DNA of 64,000 nt from Azospirillum sp. TSA2s (GCF_004923315.1 NZ_CP039650.1:2381501-2445500), one strand, 5' to 3'; shown: positions 36,830-45,838, counted from the first letter of the stretch. Numbers and translations: made by a program. Notes: generated from the sequence alone by a model not told the origin.

Positions 36830-38431
36830 TTGATTCGCATACCCAACTTCGAACCCGCCACGCGCGGCGCCGTGGCCGAAGCCCGGCCTCGCAAGGCGGG
36901 CGTCCGGCCGCTGGTCGCCGCCATCGTCTGGGGCATGACCTCGGTCATGGCCGGCGGTGCCGTCATCGGCGCGCTGGCCGGTGCCGCACCCGCCCAAGCC
37001 CAGGCGGCCCAAGCCCAGGCGGCGACACCGCCCCGCAACGCGCCCGGAAGCTTCGCGGATCTGGCGGAAAAGCTGCTGCCGGCGGTCGTCAACATCTCCA
37101 CCAGCCAGAATGCGCCGCAGCGTCCGCCGGGCCAGCGGCCGGAGATCCCGCAATTCCCGCCGGGTTCGCCCTTCGAGGATTTCTTCCGGGACTTCTTCGA
37201 CCGCCAGCAGCAGCAGGACCAGCCGCAGCGCAAGGCGACCTCGCTGGGTTCCGGCTTCGTCATCGACGCCAAGAACGGCTATGTGGTCACCAACAACCAC
37301 GTCGTTCAGGACGCCGACGAGATCACCGTCATCCTGCAGGACGATACCAACATCAAGGCGGAGCTGGTCGGCAAGGACAGCAAGACCGACCTGGCCCTGC
37401 TGAAGATCAAGACCAGCCACCCGCTGGTCGCCGTGCCCTTCGGCGACAGCGACGCCATGCGCGTCGGCGACTGGGTGCTGGCCATCGGCAACCCGTTCGG
37501 TCTGGGCGGGTCGGTCACCGCCGGCATCATCTCGGCGCGCCAGCGCAACATCGACGCCGGCCCGTATGACGATTTCCTGCAGACCGACGCCTCGATCAAC
37601 CGCGGCAATTCCGGCGGCCCGATGTTCAACCTGAACGGCGAGGTCATCGGCATCAACACCGCCATCTTCTCGCCGTCGGGCGGGTCGGTCGGCATCGGCT
37701 TCGCCATCCCGTCCAACCTCGCCAAGCAGGTGGTGGCGCAGCTGAAGGAATACGGCAAGACCCGCCGCGGCTGGCTGGGTGTGCGCATCCAGGCGGTGAC
37801 GCCGGAGATCGCCGAAAGCCTGGGCCTGCCGAACCACAAGGGTGCGCTGGTCGCCTCCGTCACGCCGGAAGGTCCCGCCGCCAAGGGCGGCATCCAGGCC
37901 GGCGACGTGGTGACCAAGTTCGACGGCAAGGAAATCGACGAGATGCGGCGCCTGCCGCGCGTCGTCGCCGAAACCAGCATCGACAAGGCCGTCCCGGTCG
38001 AAGTCTGGCGCAAGGGCAAGTCGCAGACCGTTCAGGTCAAGGTCGGCGAGCTGGAAGCCGCGGAAGAGCAGGGTCTGCTCGCCGCCGGTCCGGAAGACAA
38101 GCAGCAGCCGAAGGAAAAGGCTCCGGCCCAGAAGCCGACTGAATCGCTCGGCATGAAGCTGACCGCCATCACGCCGGAGCTGCGCCAGCAGTATGAGATC
38201 AAGCCCGACATGAAGGGCGTGGTCATCACCGATGTGGCCGGCAACTCCACCGCGGCGGAAAAGGGCCTGCGCGCGGGCGACGTCATCATTGAGGTCGGGC
38301 AGGAAGAGGTCCGCAAGCCCGAGGACGTGACCGCCAAGGTCCAGAAGGCCAAGGAGCAGAACAAGAAGTCCGTCCTGCTTCTGGTCGACCGCAAGGGCGA
38401 CCTGCGCTTCGTGGCGATCCCGCTCAGCTGA
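36830..38431 (+). CDS. degP: DegP/Do-family periplasmic serine protease
   Basis: This 533-residue trypsin-like protease and chaperone acts on misfolded envelope proteins. The triad is His157 (NNHVVQDAD), Asp187 (KTDLALL) and Ser261 (RGNSGGP), followed by two PDZ domains (about 340-430 and 450-530). The N terminus has a basic stretch, a hydrophobic segment and a signal-peptidase-like APAQAQA. The start chosen is TTG at 36830, preceded by GGGAGAG at good spacing. The upstream ATG at 36734 would add 32 residues with no family match. A clear terminator follows. Confidence 0.92.
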   Translation: MIRIPNFEPATRGAVAEARPRKAGVRPLVAAIVWGMTSVMAGGAVIGALAGAAPAQAQAAQAQAATPPRNAPGSFADLAEKLLPAVVNISTSQNAPQRPPGQRPEIPQFPPGSPFEDFFRDFFDRQQQQDQPQRKATSLGSGFVIDAKNGYVVTNNHVVQDADEITVILQDDTNIKAELVGKDSKTDLALLKIKTSHPLVAVPFGDSDAMRVGDWVLAIGNPFGLGGSVTAGIISARQRNIDAGPYDDFLQTDASINRGNSGGPMFNLNGEVIGINTAIFSPSGGSVGIGFAIPSNLAKQVVAQLKEYGKTRRGWLGVRIQAVTPEIAESLGLPNHKGALVASVTPEGPAAKGGIQAGDVVTKFDGKEIDEMRRLPRVVAETSIDKAVPVEVWRKGKSQTVQVKVGELEAAEEQGLLAAGPEDKQQPKEKAPAQKPTESLGMKLTAITPELRQQYEIKPDMKGVVITDVAGNSTAAEKGLRAGDVIIEVGQEEVRKPEDVTAKVQKAKEQNKKSVLLLVDRKGDLRFVAIPLS

Positions 38432-38467
38432 CCGGCTGCGGCGAAGGAACAAGTGCGTCCAGAATGG

Positions 38468-38499
38468 GGCGTCGGCGGGAGACCGCCGGCGCCTTTTTT
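38468..38499 (+). terminator. terminator after degP
   Basis: An 11-bp stem (38468-38478 with 38483-38493, one G-T wobble) with a GAGA loop is followed by six T residues. It is a textbook rho-independent terminator for the hflK-hflC-degP unit. Confidence 0.88.
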
Positions 38500-38542
38500 G
38501 TTGCGGCGGTGGGAAGAGGGGGCGGGGAAGCGGCTGAGCCGC

Positions 38543-38716
38543 CTATGTCCGGTCTAGCAGCATCGCCAGGGCAACGGCGCCGGCCAGCAGTGCGCACAGG
38601 GTGCCGACGATGGCGAGGCTGCGCAGGAACTGGCGGAACTCGCCCTGCTTCCACGCACTGCGCCCCAGCAGCACCAAATAGCCCGCCATGGCGGCGACGA
38701 TGATCTGCCAGCCCAT
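38543..38716 (-). CDS. small hypothetical two-helix membrane protein
   Basis: This 57-residue protein has two hydrophobic segments (WQIIVAAMAGYLVLLG and LAIVGTLCALLAGAVALAML) joined by a charged loop (RSAWKQGEFRQFLR). The frame is open to 38815, but the ATG at 38716 follows GAGGACGGG and starts directly at the first helix. I do not recognise a named family. A good ribosome-binding site and regular two-helix topology support a real gene. Confidence 0.65.
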   Translation of the reverse strand: MGWQIIVAAMAGYLVLLGRSAWKQGEFRQFLRSLAIVGTLCALLAGAVALAMLLDRT

Positions 38717-39241
38717 CCCGTCCTCGTCCTGTACCCGCCGGGCGGCGGAAGCCGGCAGACATGCGCATGCACGGCCCGGACCGGTCAAGCGGTACGACCA
38801 TGGCCGCAGACGCAACTATATCGAAAGTGTGCCCCCTCCATTCGGGTTATCTGTTGGCATCACCACGTCGGCGGCTGCCGATGCAACTTCGTGTGAGAAA
38901 ATTGTGCCCTTCCTCGCTTAAGAGAGGCTGTCTTACGCAAATAAGTGGTGGTTAACAAAACAGTTAACGCCTTTGAGCGCGTCAATGTTCGCTACTGTGA
39001 TATCTTTGGAACCGGCAATCTTGGAGAGGCTTTGCGCATATGCCCAATGCGTTCTTCTTTTAACTCCGGAGAGTGGTACCGTAGGACACGACACGGGGGT
39101 AACCTCCCCCTAAATAACGGCCTGCCGAAGCTATCCAGGGGTAATCGCCGAATCGCCAATGCGTCGGGACCTTCCTCTGTACAACGGCCTCCACCCTGGC
39201 CACGACGTCATGACGATCGACCAAAATTGCGGGAGCGGACG
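38717..39241. promoter_or_regulatory. divergent intergenic region before the LuxR-type regulator
   Basis: No credible gene is seen in 525 bases. The segment from about 38890 to 39015 is markedly AT-rich for this window and contains two GTTAAC palindromes (38951-38956 and 38963-38968) one helical turn apart, a plausible operator. The GGGAG ribosome-binding site for the regulator lies at its right end. The long leader suggests complex regulation of the downstream gene. Confidence 0.4.
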
Positions 39242-39931
39242 ATGGACTCAGTGCGCGCTTTTCTAATCGACTCGAACAAGCTGTTTCGCGAGGGGCTGAA
39301 GCGCCTTCTCGATGATTCGCCCTTCCAGATCGTTGCCGAGGCGGGAAACCTGCGGGAGGCGCTGGGGTCGGTTGAAAGCGGCTTGCGGCCTCAGCTTGTC
39401 CTTCTGGACCTGCAGAATGGCGGCGACGAGGAAGCCGACGGGATGCGCCGCCTGCGCGCCCTGCTTCCGGAAACCCGCATGGTCATCCTGACCAGCGACC
39501 TGTGCACCCGCCGCCTCGCCAACGCGCTGGAGGCCGGTGCCGACGGCTACCTGATGAAGGACCTGTCGTCCGACGCGCTGGCCCAGTCGCTGAAGCTGGT
39601 GATGATGGGCGAGAAGGTGTTCCCGACCCATCTGGCGGCTCTGCTGATCTCCGGCCGCGTCAACGGCAACGGCACCGAAATGCCGGTGTCGCGCAAGGGC
39701 CTGTCGCAGCGCGAGGTGCAGATCCTGCGCTGCCTGCTGAACGGCGACAGCAACAAGATGATCGCCAACCACCTGAACATCACGGAAGCCACCGTGAAGG
39801 TTCACCTGAAGAGCCTGCTGCGCAAGATCAATGCCTCCAACCGCACCCAGGCCGCCATCTGGGCGCTGAACAACGGCATTGGCGGTGAACTGGCCGGCGC
39901 CAACGTGGTCGCCGCGGCGGCGAACCAGTAA
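39242..39931 (+). CDS. NarL/LuxR-family response regulator
   Basis: This 229-residue protein has an N-terminal receiver (acceptor Asp56 in LVLLDLQNG, Lys in YLMKDLSSD) and a C-terminal LuxR helix-turn-helix (LSQREVQILRCLLNGDSNKM, ITEATVKVHLKSLLRKI). The open frame begins at 38945, but the ATG at 39242 follows GGGAG and starts the receiver. No kinase is adjacent. Azospirillum FlcA, which controls flocculation and cyst-like differentiation, is of this LuxR-UhpA type, and this could be an orthologue, but I cannot confirm that. Confidence 0.9.
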   Translation: MDSVRAFLIDSNKLFREGLKRLLDDSPFQIVAEAGNLREALGSVESGLRPQLVLLDLQNGGDEEADGMRRLRALLPETRMVILTSDLCTRRLANALEAGADGYLMKDLSSDALAQSLKLVMMGEKVFPTHLAALLISGRVNGNGTEMPVSRKGLSQREVQILRCLLNGDSNKMIANHLNITEATVKVHLKSLLRKINASNRTQAAIWALNNGIGGELAGANVVAAAANQ

Positions 39932-40015
39932 CGAAATACCCGTCCATTGCCCCCATCCCCACCTTGCCTGTCCGCAGGGAAGGTGGGATGAGGCCGTCAT
40001 TGCATGACATGAATT

Positions 40016-40042
40016 GCCCGCCTGAATGAAGGCGGGCTTTTT
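40016..40042 (+). terminator. terminator after the LuxR-type regulator
   Basis: GCCCGCCT (40016-40023) pairs perfectly with AGGCGGGC (40030-40037), and five T residues follow. It lies between the convergent regulator and histidine-kinase genes. Confidence 0.88.
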
Positions 40043-40078
40043 CATGCGATTACATCATTGGATTGCAGTAACCGGGGA

Positions 40079-41500
40079 TCAAACCGGCAGCCGGATCACC
40101 GCGCGCAGGCCGCCATAGGGGCTGTCGTCCAGCGTGATGTCGCCGCCGTGGCTGCGCGCCACGTCCCGCGCGATGGTCAGCCCCAGGCCCGACCCGCCGG
40201 TGTCGAGATTGCGGCTGCTGTCGACGCGGAAGAAGGGCTTGAACACGTCGTCGCGCAGATAGGCGGGGATGCCGGGCCCGTCGTCGTCCACCGTGATCTC
40301 GATGATGCCTTCCTTCGGTTCGGCCTTGACCCAGGCGGTGCCGGCATGGCGGCCGGCATTGACCAGCAGGTTGGCGATGCAGCGGCGGACCGCATTCGGG
40401 CGCAGCGGCAGGATCAGCCCGTCCGGCGCGGTCAGCGTCACCTCGGTCCCGTCGCGCCGCGCGCCGGCGGCGACCTCGTTCAGCAGGCGGGTCAGGTCGG
40501 TCGGCTGCACCGCCTCCGTCCCCTCGCCGCGGGCAAAGGCGAGATAGCCTTCGATCATGGTCTCCATCTCGGCGACGTCGGCTTTCAGCTCCTCCACCTC
40601 CGGATCCAGGTCGGGATCCTCGATCATGTCGAGCGCCAGCTTCATCCGGGTCAGCGGCGTGCGCAGATCGTGGCTGACACCGGCCAGCATCTCGGTGCGC
40701 TGGTTGATCTGGCGCTGGATGCGTTCGCGCATCAGCAGGAAAGCGGAGGCCGCCTGCCGCACCTCCGTCGCGCCCTCCATCTTGAAGTTGGAGACGTCGC
40801 GGCCCTTGCCGAGCGCGTCGGCGGCGATGGCCAGCCGCTTGATCGGCCGGATCTGGTTGCGCATGAACAGGATGGCGACGGCGAACAGCACGATGGCCGA
40901 TCCGACCATCCACAGGATGAAGATATAGCTGGTCGGCGTGAACAGCCGGCGTTCCGGCGACATCACCGACAGCACGCCGTCGGCCATCTGCACCCGGATC
41001 TCGTACCATTCATGGGCGACGCGGGTGTTGATGGTGAAGGGGCGGCCGACCCGCTCGTCCAGCGCCTTGCCCAGCGTGCGTTCCAGCAGGCCGCTCAGCT
41101 CCCGGCGCTTGTCCGGCAGGATCTGGTCCGGCTCCACCGTGACGATCAGGTCCGTCGTGCGGGCGGCGGTGGCCAGCGTCCAGTCGCGGCCGTCCTGCGA
41201 CGGGTCTCGCTCCAGCATGGCGATGACGGTGGCGATATCGCCGGCGACCGCATAGGCCAGCCGGTTGGTCACCGTGTCCCAATGGCGGTCGTAGAAGATC
41301 CAGGTCGCAACCGCCTGGGCCAGGATCACCGGCGTGACGATGATCAGCAGCGACCGGCCGAACAGGGTGCGCGGCAGGAAGCGCTTCAGGAACGGCGTGC
41401 GACGCCGCCGTTCGGCGCGCCGCGCCGCCGCCCGGCCGGCCGCTGCGCCGTCGGCGCCGGCCCCTCCACTGTCGGCCCGTCCGCTGCCGGCCGCCGTCAC
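40079..41500 (-). CDS. EnvZ-like sensor histidine kinase
   Basis: This 473-residue kinase has an Ala/Arg-rich cytoplasmic N terminus (residues 1-40), a first helix (LLIIVTPVILAQAVATWIF), a periplasmic sensor of about 130 residues, a second helix (FILWMVGSAIVLFAVAILF) and a HAMP domain. The phospho-acceptor His lies in LAGVSHDLRTPLTRMK, and an ATPase domain follows (NLLVNAGRHAG, DDDGPGIP, GGSGLGLTIA). The GTG start sits in a four-base GTGA overlap with the regulator stop, which fixes the pair as one operon. It resembles EnvZ in order and spacing. Confidence 0.93.
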   Translation of the reverse strand: MTAAGSGRADSGGAGADGAAAGRAAARRAERRRRTPFLKRFLPRTLFGRSLLIIVTPVILAQAVATWIFYDRHWDTVTNRLAYAVAGDIATVIAMLERDPSQDGRDWTLATAARTTDLIVTVEPDQILPDKRRELSGLLERTLGKALDERVGRPFTINTRVAHEWYEIRVQMADGVLSVMSPERRLFTPTSYIFILWMVGSAIVLFAVAILFMRNQIRPIKRLAIAADALGKGRDVSNFKMEGATEVRQAASAFLLMRERIQRQINQRTEMLAGVSHDLRTPLTRMKLALDMIEDPDLDPEVEELKADVAEMETMIEGYLAFARGEGTEAVQPTDLTRLLNEVAAGARRDGTEVTLTAPDGLILPLRPNAVRRCIANLLVNAGRHAGTAWVKAEPKEGIIEITVDDDGPGIPAYLRDDVFKPFFRVDSSRNLDTGGSGLGLTIARDVARSHGGDITLDDSPYGGLRAVIRLPV

Positions 41501-42198
41501 GGATCGGGCCTCAGCACATAGCCCTCGCCACGGACGGTGTGGAGATAGCGCGGCTCGCGCGGGTCGGCCTCGATCTTCCGGCGCAGGCGGGTCACCTGGA
41601 CATCGACGGTGCGGGCGTTGCCGGCGACCTTGCTGCGCTCCGTCAGTTCATCGCGGGTGAAGGTCACGCCGGGGGAGGCGGCGAGGATGCGCAGCAGGCT
41701 GGCCTCCGCCGTGGTCAGGCGGATCACCTCGTCGCCGTGGCGCAGCTCGTCGCGGTCGGGCAGGTAGATGAGGGGGCCGAGCCGCACCGGCGCCGCGGGC
41801 GGGGCTGCCGGTTCCGGCGGGCGTGTCGCCTGTCGGCGCAGGATGGAGTTGATGCGCAACAGCAGTTCGCGCGGATTGAAGGGCTTTGCGAGATAATCGT
41901 CGGCCCCGGCCTCCAATCCGGCGATGCGGTCGTCCGGCTCGTCGCGGGCGGTCAGCAGCAGGATCGGCAGGTCGCGCTCGCGCCGCAGCGATTCGGTCAG
42001 CGACAGCCCCGACTCGCCCGGCATCATGATGTCGAGCACCAGCAGGTCGAAGGCGAGCCCGCCCAGCTGCGCCCGCGCGTCGGCGGCGTCGCGGGCCGTG
42101 CTGACCAGAAAGCCGTTTCCGGCGAGATACTTGCGCAGAAGTTCGCGCAGGCGGGTGTCGTCGTCGACGACCAGGATATGGGGCTGATCTTCGGTCAT
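41497..42198 (-). CDS. OmpR-like response regulator
   Basis: This 233-residue protein has a receiver (VVDDDTRLRE, acceptor Asp in LLVLDIMMPGESG, Lys in YLAKPFNPRE) and a winged-helix DNA-binding domain (LTTAEASLLRILAASPG, RTVDVQVTRLRRKIE, RGEGYVL). The longer open frame upstream of the ATG at 42198 has no matching domain. It is the first gene of the pair with the EnvZ-like kinase. The target genes are unknown; porins or envelope genes would be usual. Confidence 0.94.
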   Translation of the reverse strand: MTEDQPHILVVDDDTRLRELLRKYLAGNGFLVSTARDAADARAQLGGLAFDLLVLDIMMPGESGLSLTESLRRERDLPILLLTARDEPDDRIAGLEAGADDYLAKPFNPRELLLRINSILRRQATRPPEPAAPPAAPVRLGPLIYLPDRDELRHGDEVIRLTTAEASLLRILAASPGVTFTRDELTERSKVAGNARTVDVQVTRLRRKIEADPREPRYLHTVRGEGYVLRPDP

Positions 42199-42366
42199 GA
42201 CGGGACTATAACGCGGCTCCCCGCAATCGACATAGAGGCGCCATGCGGGACATACCTTGGGTATGCATGGCGGGCAGGCGTGTAAGCGTTTGGCCGTTTC
42301 GGCCTCGAACCGTGTTATCCTCCATATGTCCTCTACGAGGGCCGAGAGACACGAGGAGCGATCACG

Positions 42367-42654
42367 ATGGCCGACCACCACAGGTCCAACGACCCCAAGG
42401 ACCTGGACGCCCAAGACCTCGCCGACATGACCCGCGCCTTCCTCGCGAAGGGGGGGAACATCGTCCAATGCCCGCCGGGTGCCTCCGAAAACGTGGTTTA
42501 TCGCAAGGGCGGCTTCCGCCGCCGGAATCCCAATGAGGCAAAGGCGGCCGCCGAAAAGCCGGCTGATGGTGCACCCCAGGGCGCAACCGAAGACAAGCCG
42601 GCGGAAAGCCAATCCGCAGCGCCGGTGGAGACTACCGAATCGAAAGCCGGCTGA
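42367..42654 (+). CDS. small hypothetical protein, conserved-looking core
   Basis: This 95-residue hydrophilic protein has an N-terminal half with a defined pattern (LADMTRAFLAKGGNIVQCPP, then ENVVYRKGGFRRRN) and an Ala/Glu/Pro-rich, probably disordered tail. GAGGAG precedes the ATG. I recognise no domain of known function; similar short proteins with the KGG and CPPG pattern occur in alphaproteobacteria. It is divergent from the response regulator. Confidence 0.7.
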   Translation: MADHHRSNDPKDLDAQDLADMTRAFLAKGGNIVQCPPGASENVVYRKGGFRRRNPNEAKAAAEKPADGAPQGATEDKPAESQSAAPVETTESKAG

Positions 42655-42675
42655 TCCGGTCCAGCGTTTCCTGAT

Positions 42676-43188
42676 TTAGCGTTTCACGGCAAGACGGGCA
42701 GGGGGAACGGGCGGTGCGAATTTCGCCCGGTCCTCCTCGTCCAGCATGCCCATCATCACCTTGCGGAATCCCTCCACCGCCTCGGCCCCCGCCATGCGAT
42801 AGGCGCGGGCGATGCGCTGACGCTGGGTCTCCGACAGCTGGCGTTCCAGCTCCACGCCCTTTTCCGTCAGCTCCAGCAGCCGTTGCCGCCGGTCGCGGGC
42901 GCCGGTCTGCTGATCGATGAAGCCCTGGCGCACCAGCTCGCCCAGCACGCGCGACAGGCTCTGCTTGGTGATCTTCAGGATCGCCAGCAGTTCCGAAACG
43001 GTGATCTTGGGATAGCGGCCGACGAAGTAGATCACGCGGTGATGCGCGCGGCCGAAGCCGATTTCCGCCAGAATTTCGTCCGGTTCGGCGGTGAATTCGC
43101 GATAGGCGTAGAAAAGCAGCTCCATCCCGGTACGGAGTTCCTCCTCGCGGAGGAAGAGCTGGTTAACGCCTGCTTTCAGATCGGCCAT
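42676..43188 (-). CDS. MarR-family transcriptional regulator
   Basis: This 170-residue protein has a MarR winged helix: YPKITVSELLAILKITKQSLSRVLGELVRQGFI (recognition helix), then the wing with DRRQRLLELTEKG. The flanking helices would form the dimer interface. The ligand is unknown. It lies upstream-to-downstream with mbfA on the same strand (mbfA is transcribed first), with 114 nt between them, so co-transcription is possible. Confidence 0.9.
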   Translation of the reverse strand: MADLKAGVNQLFLREEELRTGMELLFYAYREFTAEPDEILAEIGFGRAHHRVIYFVGRYPKITVSELLAILKITKQSLSRVLGELVRQGFIDQQTGARDRRQRLLELTEKGVELERQLSETQRQRIARAYRMAGAEAVEGFRKVMMGMLDEEDRAKFAPPVPPARLAVKR

Positions 43189-43302
43189 GGCGACGCGGTT
43201 GGTTCAATTTGTTCTAATTAGGACAGCAAGTCAGACATAAACAATCGTGCGCCCGGTTACAAGAACAAGCTCATTCCCGCAAACGGCTTTTCCCGCCGCC
43301 GC

Positions 43303-44259
43303 TCAGGCGCTGCCGATCAGGATGCCGGTGGCGAAAACCAGCAGCCCGCCGACCACCACCTGGAAGGCGGCGGACAGCAGCGGCGTGTCCATATAGCGGT
43401 TGCGGATCCAGGCGATGATGGCCAGCTCGATCACCACCACGCCAACGGCGATGGCGGTCGCCGTCCAGAAATGCGGGATCAGATAGGGCAGGGCGTGGCC
43501 CAGCCCGCCCAGCGTGGTCATCGCGCCGCAGACCAGCCCGCGCAGCCACGGGCTACCGCGCCCGGTCAGCGACCCGTTGTCGGACAGAGCCTCGGCGAAG
43601 CCCATGGAGATGCCGGCGCCGATGGAGGCGGCCAGACCGACCAGAAAGGTCTCGTGGCTGTCCTGGGTGGCGAAGGCGGCGGCGAACAGCGGGGCCAGGG
43701 TCGACACCGACCCGTCCATCAGCCCGGCCAGACCCGGCTGCACGACCTGCAGCAGGAAAAGGCGGCGCTCCGATTCGTGTTCCTGCTCCCGAACCTCCGG
43801 CGAGACGTATTTCGCCTCCAGCCGCTCCGCCTTGGCCTCGTGCCGCCGCTCCTCCTCGGCGAGATCGCCCAGCAACTGGCGGATGGCGGCATCCTGCGAC
43901 CGCTGGGCGGCGCGGGTGTAGAAGCGCTTGGTCTCCGCTTCCATCAGCTCGGCCTGGCGGCGCACGGTTTCGAGCCCCAGCGGCCGGCTCAGCCAGACCG
44001 GCTTGCGCTCCACGAATCCCTTCACGTCCTGGCGGCGGATCAGCGGGATGTGGTCGCCGAATCGCGCACGGAACAGCTCCAGCAGCCGGTGCCGGTGCCC
44101 GCTCTCCTCCGAAGCCATCGCGCGGAACAGTTTGGCCGTATCGGGATAATTGTCGGAGAGGGCGTGGGCGAATTCGTCGTAGATGCGGCTGTCCTCCTCC
44201 TCCAGCGCAATGGCGAGCGCCAGCAGCTCCTTTTCCGTCAGGTCCGAGAAGTTCTTCAT
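43303..44259 (-). CDS. mbfA: membrane-bound ferritin / VIT1 iron exporter (MbfA-like)
   Basis: This 318-residue protein fuses an N-terminal rubrerythrin/ferritin-like four-helix domain (residues 1-160, with iron ligands in LEEEDSRIYDEF, SEESGHRHRLLELF, AETKRFY and EEERRHEAKAERLE) to a VIT1-type membrane domain (residues 170-318). This is the architecture of MbfA, an iron exporter controlled by Irr in Bradyrhizobium and Agrobacterium. It protects against iron and peroxide stress. A possible operator palindrome lies upstream at 44293-44331. Confidence 0.9.
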   Translation of the reverse strand: MKNFSDLTEKELLALAIALEEEDSRIYDEFAHALSDNYPDTAKLFRAMASEESGHRHRLLELFRARFGDHIPLIRRQDVKGFVERKPVWLSRPLGLETVRRQAELMEAETKRFYTRAAQRSQDAAIRQLLGDLAEEERRHEAKAERLEAKYVSPEVREQEHESERRLFLLQVVQPGLAGLMDGSVSTLAPLFAAAFATQDSHETFLVGLAASIGAGISMGFAEALSDNGSLTGRGSPWLRGLVCGAMTTLGGLGHALPYLIPHFWTATAIAVGVVVIELAIIAWIRNRYMDTPLLSAAFQVVVGGLLVFATGILIGSA

Positions 44260-44292
44260 GGGGGTCAGGCCTTCGCCGCGTCTGGATGGTGC

Positions 44293-44331
44293 GTTGCGAA
44301 TGATGCTATTCCGCCTAGGAGCATCCGCAAC
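44293..44331. repeat. inverted repeat upstream of mbfA, possible operator
   Basis: GTTGCGAATG (44293-44302) and CATCCGCAAC (44322-44331) are inverted repeats with one mismatch and a 19-nt spacer. They lie 34-72 nt before the mbfA start. It is not the usual Irr ICE pattern, so the binding protein, if any, is unknown. Confidence 0.35.
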
Positions 44332-44539
44332 ATGGCACTTCGTCTGATGTGGCTTCGCCCGCGGGCTGATGGGCCTTCGCCGGGGGACTGCTACAAGATG
44401 TCTCTTATGGCTGCCGACGGTCGATGTGCCGGTCGGGTGGGTGGAATTTCCGCGGCGGGCTTGCTATGGGCTTGGGTCACGAGAGGCCAAGAACGTTCCA
44501 CAAGTTCCCATATAAAGCCAAGACAAGAAGGAAACGACC

Positions 44540-45295
44540 ATGACCGCCAACCGGAAGCTGATCGCCGGAAACTGGAAGATGAACGGGTTGAAGGCCGACG
44601 GGCTGGATCTCGCCTCCGACCTCGCCGGTCGGCTGAAGGGCGCCGGCCCGGTCGTTTTCGACATGCTGGTCTGCCCGCCCTTCCCGCTGCTGTTTCCGGT
44701 GGGAGAGGCGATTGCCGACAGCCCGCTGGCGCTGGGCGGCCAGGATTGCGCGCCCAAGACCTCCGGCGCCCATACCGGCGACGTGGCGCCGACCATGCTG
44801 AAGGATGCCGGCTGCCGCTTCGTCATCCTCGGCCATTCGGAGCGCCGCGCCGACCATGGCGAGAGCGACGCCGTGGTCAACGCCAAGGCGGTCGCCGCCC
44901 ACAAGGAAGGCCTCGTCGCCATCATCTGCGTCGGCGAGACCGAGGCGCAGCGTGACGCCGGTCAGGCGAACGCCGTGGTGTCGGGCCAGCTCGCCGGCTC
45001 CATCCCCGCCGGCGCGACGGCCGAGAACACCGTCATCGCCTATGAGCCGGTCTGGGCCATCGGCACCGGCAAGACCGCGACTCCGGACGATGTGAAGGCG
45101 ATGCACGCCCACATCCGCGCCGAGCTGGACGGCAAGATTGCCGAGTCCGCCAAGGTCCGCATCCTCTATGGCGGTTCGGTCAAGCCGAACAACGCGGCGG
45201 AGCTGATGGCGGTGGAGAATGTCGACGGCGCGCTGGTCGGCGGCGCGGCCCTGAAGGCCGACGATTTCTGGGCCATCGCCACCGCCTGCCGCTGA
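44540..45295 (+). CDS. tpiA: triosephosphate isomerase
   Basis: This 251-residue TIM-barrel glycolytic enzyme has the catalytic Lys in GNWKMNG, electrophilic His in ILGHSERR, base Glu in AYEPVWAIGTG and the phosphate loop YGGSVKPNNAAEL. AAGAAGGAAAC precedes the ATG. The tpiA-secG-pyrG order is conserved in alphaproteobacteria. Confidence 0.97.
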   Translation: MTANRKLIAGNWKMNGLKADGLDLASDLAGRLKGAGPVVFDMLVCPPFPLLFPVGEAIADSPLALGGQDCAPKTSGAHTGDVAPTMLKDAGCRFVILGHSERRADHGESDAVVNAKAVAAHKEGLVAIICVGETEAQRDAGQANAVVSGQLAGSIPAGATAENTVIAYEPVWAIGTGKTATPDDVKAMHAHIRAELDGKIAESAKVRILYGGSVKPNNAAELMAVENVDGALVGGAALKADDFWAIATACR

Positions 45296-45389
45296 TACAC
45301 CACGCTGGTGTCAGCCATGCCGCCAATGGATATGCCGTGGGTATTTTGGCGCTGGCATATCCCGCGGCGGCGCGGTACAAACAATGGGC

Positions 45390-45436
45390 GCGCGCCACGG
45401 GCCCTTAAGACGGCCTGTGGCGCGCTATTCGGTTTT
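45390..45436 (+). terminator. terminator between tpiA and secG
   Basis: A 14-bp stem (45390-45403 with 45412-45425, one G-T pair) is followed, after a short spacer, by five T residues (45432-45436). It should end the tpiA transcript. The spacer before the T-tract makes it weaker than the others here, so some read-through into secG is possible. Confidence 0.65.
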
Positions 45437-45462
45437 TGGGATGGGCGTGGGGTGAGCATCGC

Positions 45463-45804
45463 ATGGAATCGGTGATTCTGGTTATTCACCTGCTGATCGC
45501 CGTCGGGCTGGTCGGCGTGATCCTGATCCAGCGGTCGGAAGGCGGCGGACTCGGCATCGGTGGCGGTACCATGGGCGGCATGATGAGCACCCGTGGCACG
45601 GCCAACCTGCTGACGCGGACCACCGGCATTCTGGCGGGCTGCTTCTTCGCCACCAGCATCGTGCTGGCGATCCTGGCCGGCGGCCATTCGCGCCCGGCGT
45701 CGATCATCGACACGCTGCCGGCCTCTCCGGCCTCTCCGGCGGCTCCGGCCCAGCCGGCGACCCCGGCCGCTCCGGCCCAACCCGCGCCGCCGGTGTCCCA
45801 GTAA
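45463..45804 (+). CDS. secG: preprotein translocase subunit SecG
   Basis: This 113-residue inner-membrane protein has two helices (VILVIHLLIAVGLVGVILIQ and ILAGCFFATSIVLAILAG) flanking the conserved cytoplasmic loop RSEGGGLGIGGGTMGGMMS. A Pro/Ala repeat tail follows, which is common in alphaproteobacterial SecG. The ATG at 45463 follows GGGGTGAG. It is part of the SecYEG channel and stimulates SecA-driven export. Confidence 0.95.
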   Translation: MESVILVIHLLIAVGLVGVILIQRSEGGGLGIGGGTMGGMMSTRGTANLLTRTTGILAGCFFATSIVLAILAGGHSRPASIIDTLPASPASPAAPAQPATPAAPAQPAPPVSQ

Positions 45805-45838
45805 GGGATCTCCAGCGCACGGGTACGAAGCGGACAGC

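Noticed and set aside
38952..38967. CtrA-like site TTAA-N-TTAA
   Set aside because: The spacing between the TTAA halves is 8 nt rather than the 7 nt of the CtrA consensus, so I report only the GTTAAC pair.
44335..44355. sigma54-like TGGCAC upstream of tpiA
   Set aside because: There is no TTGC-type -12 element at the required spacing.
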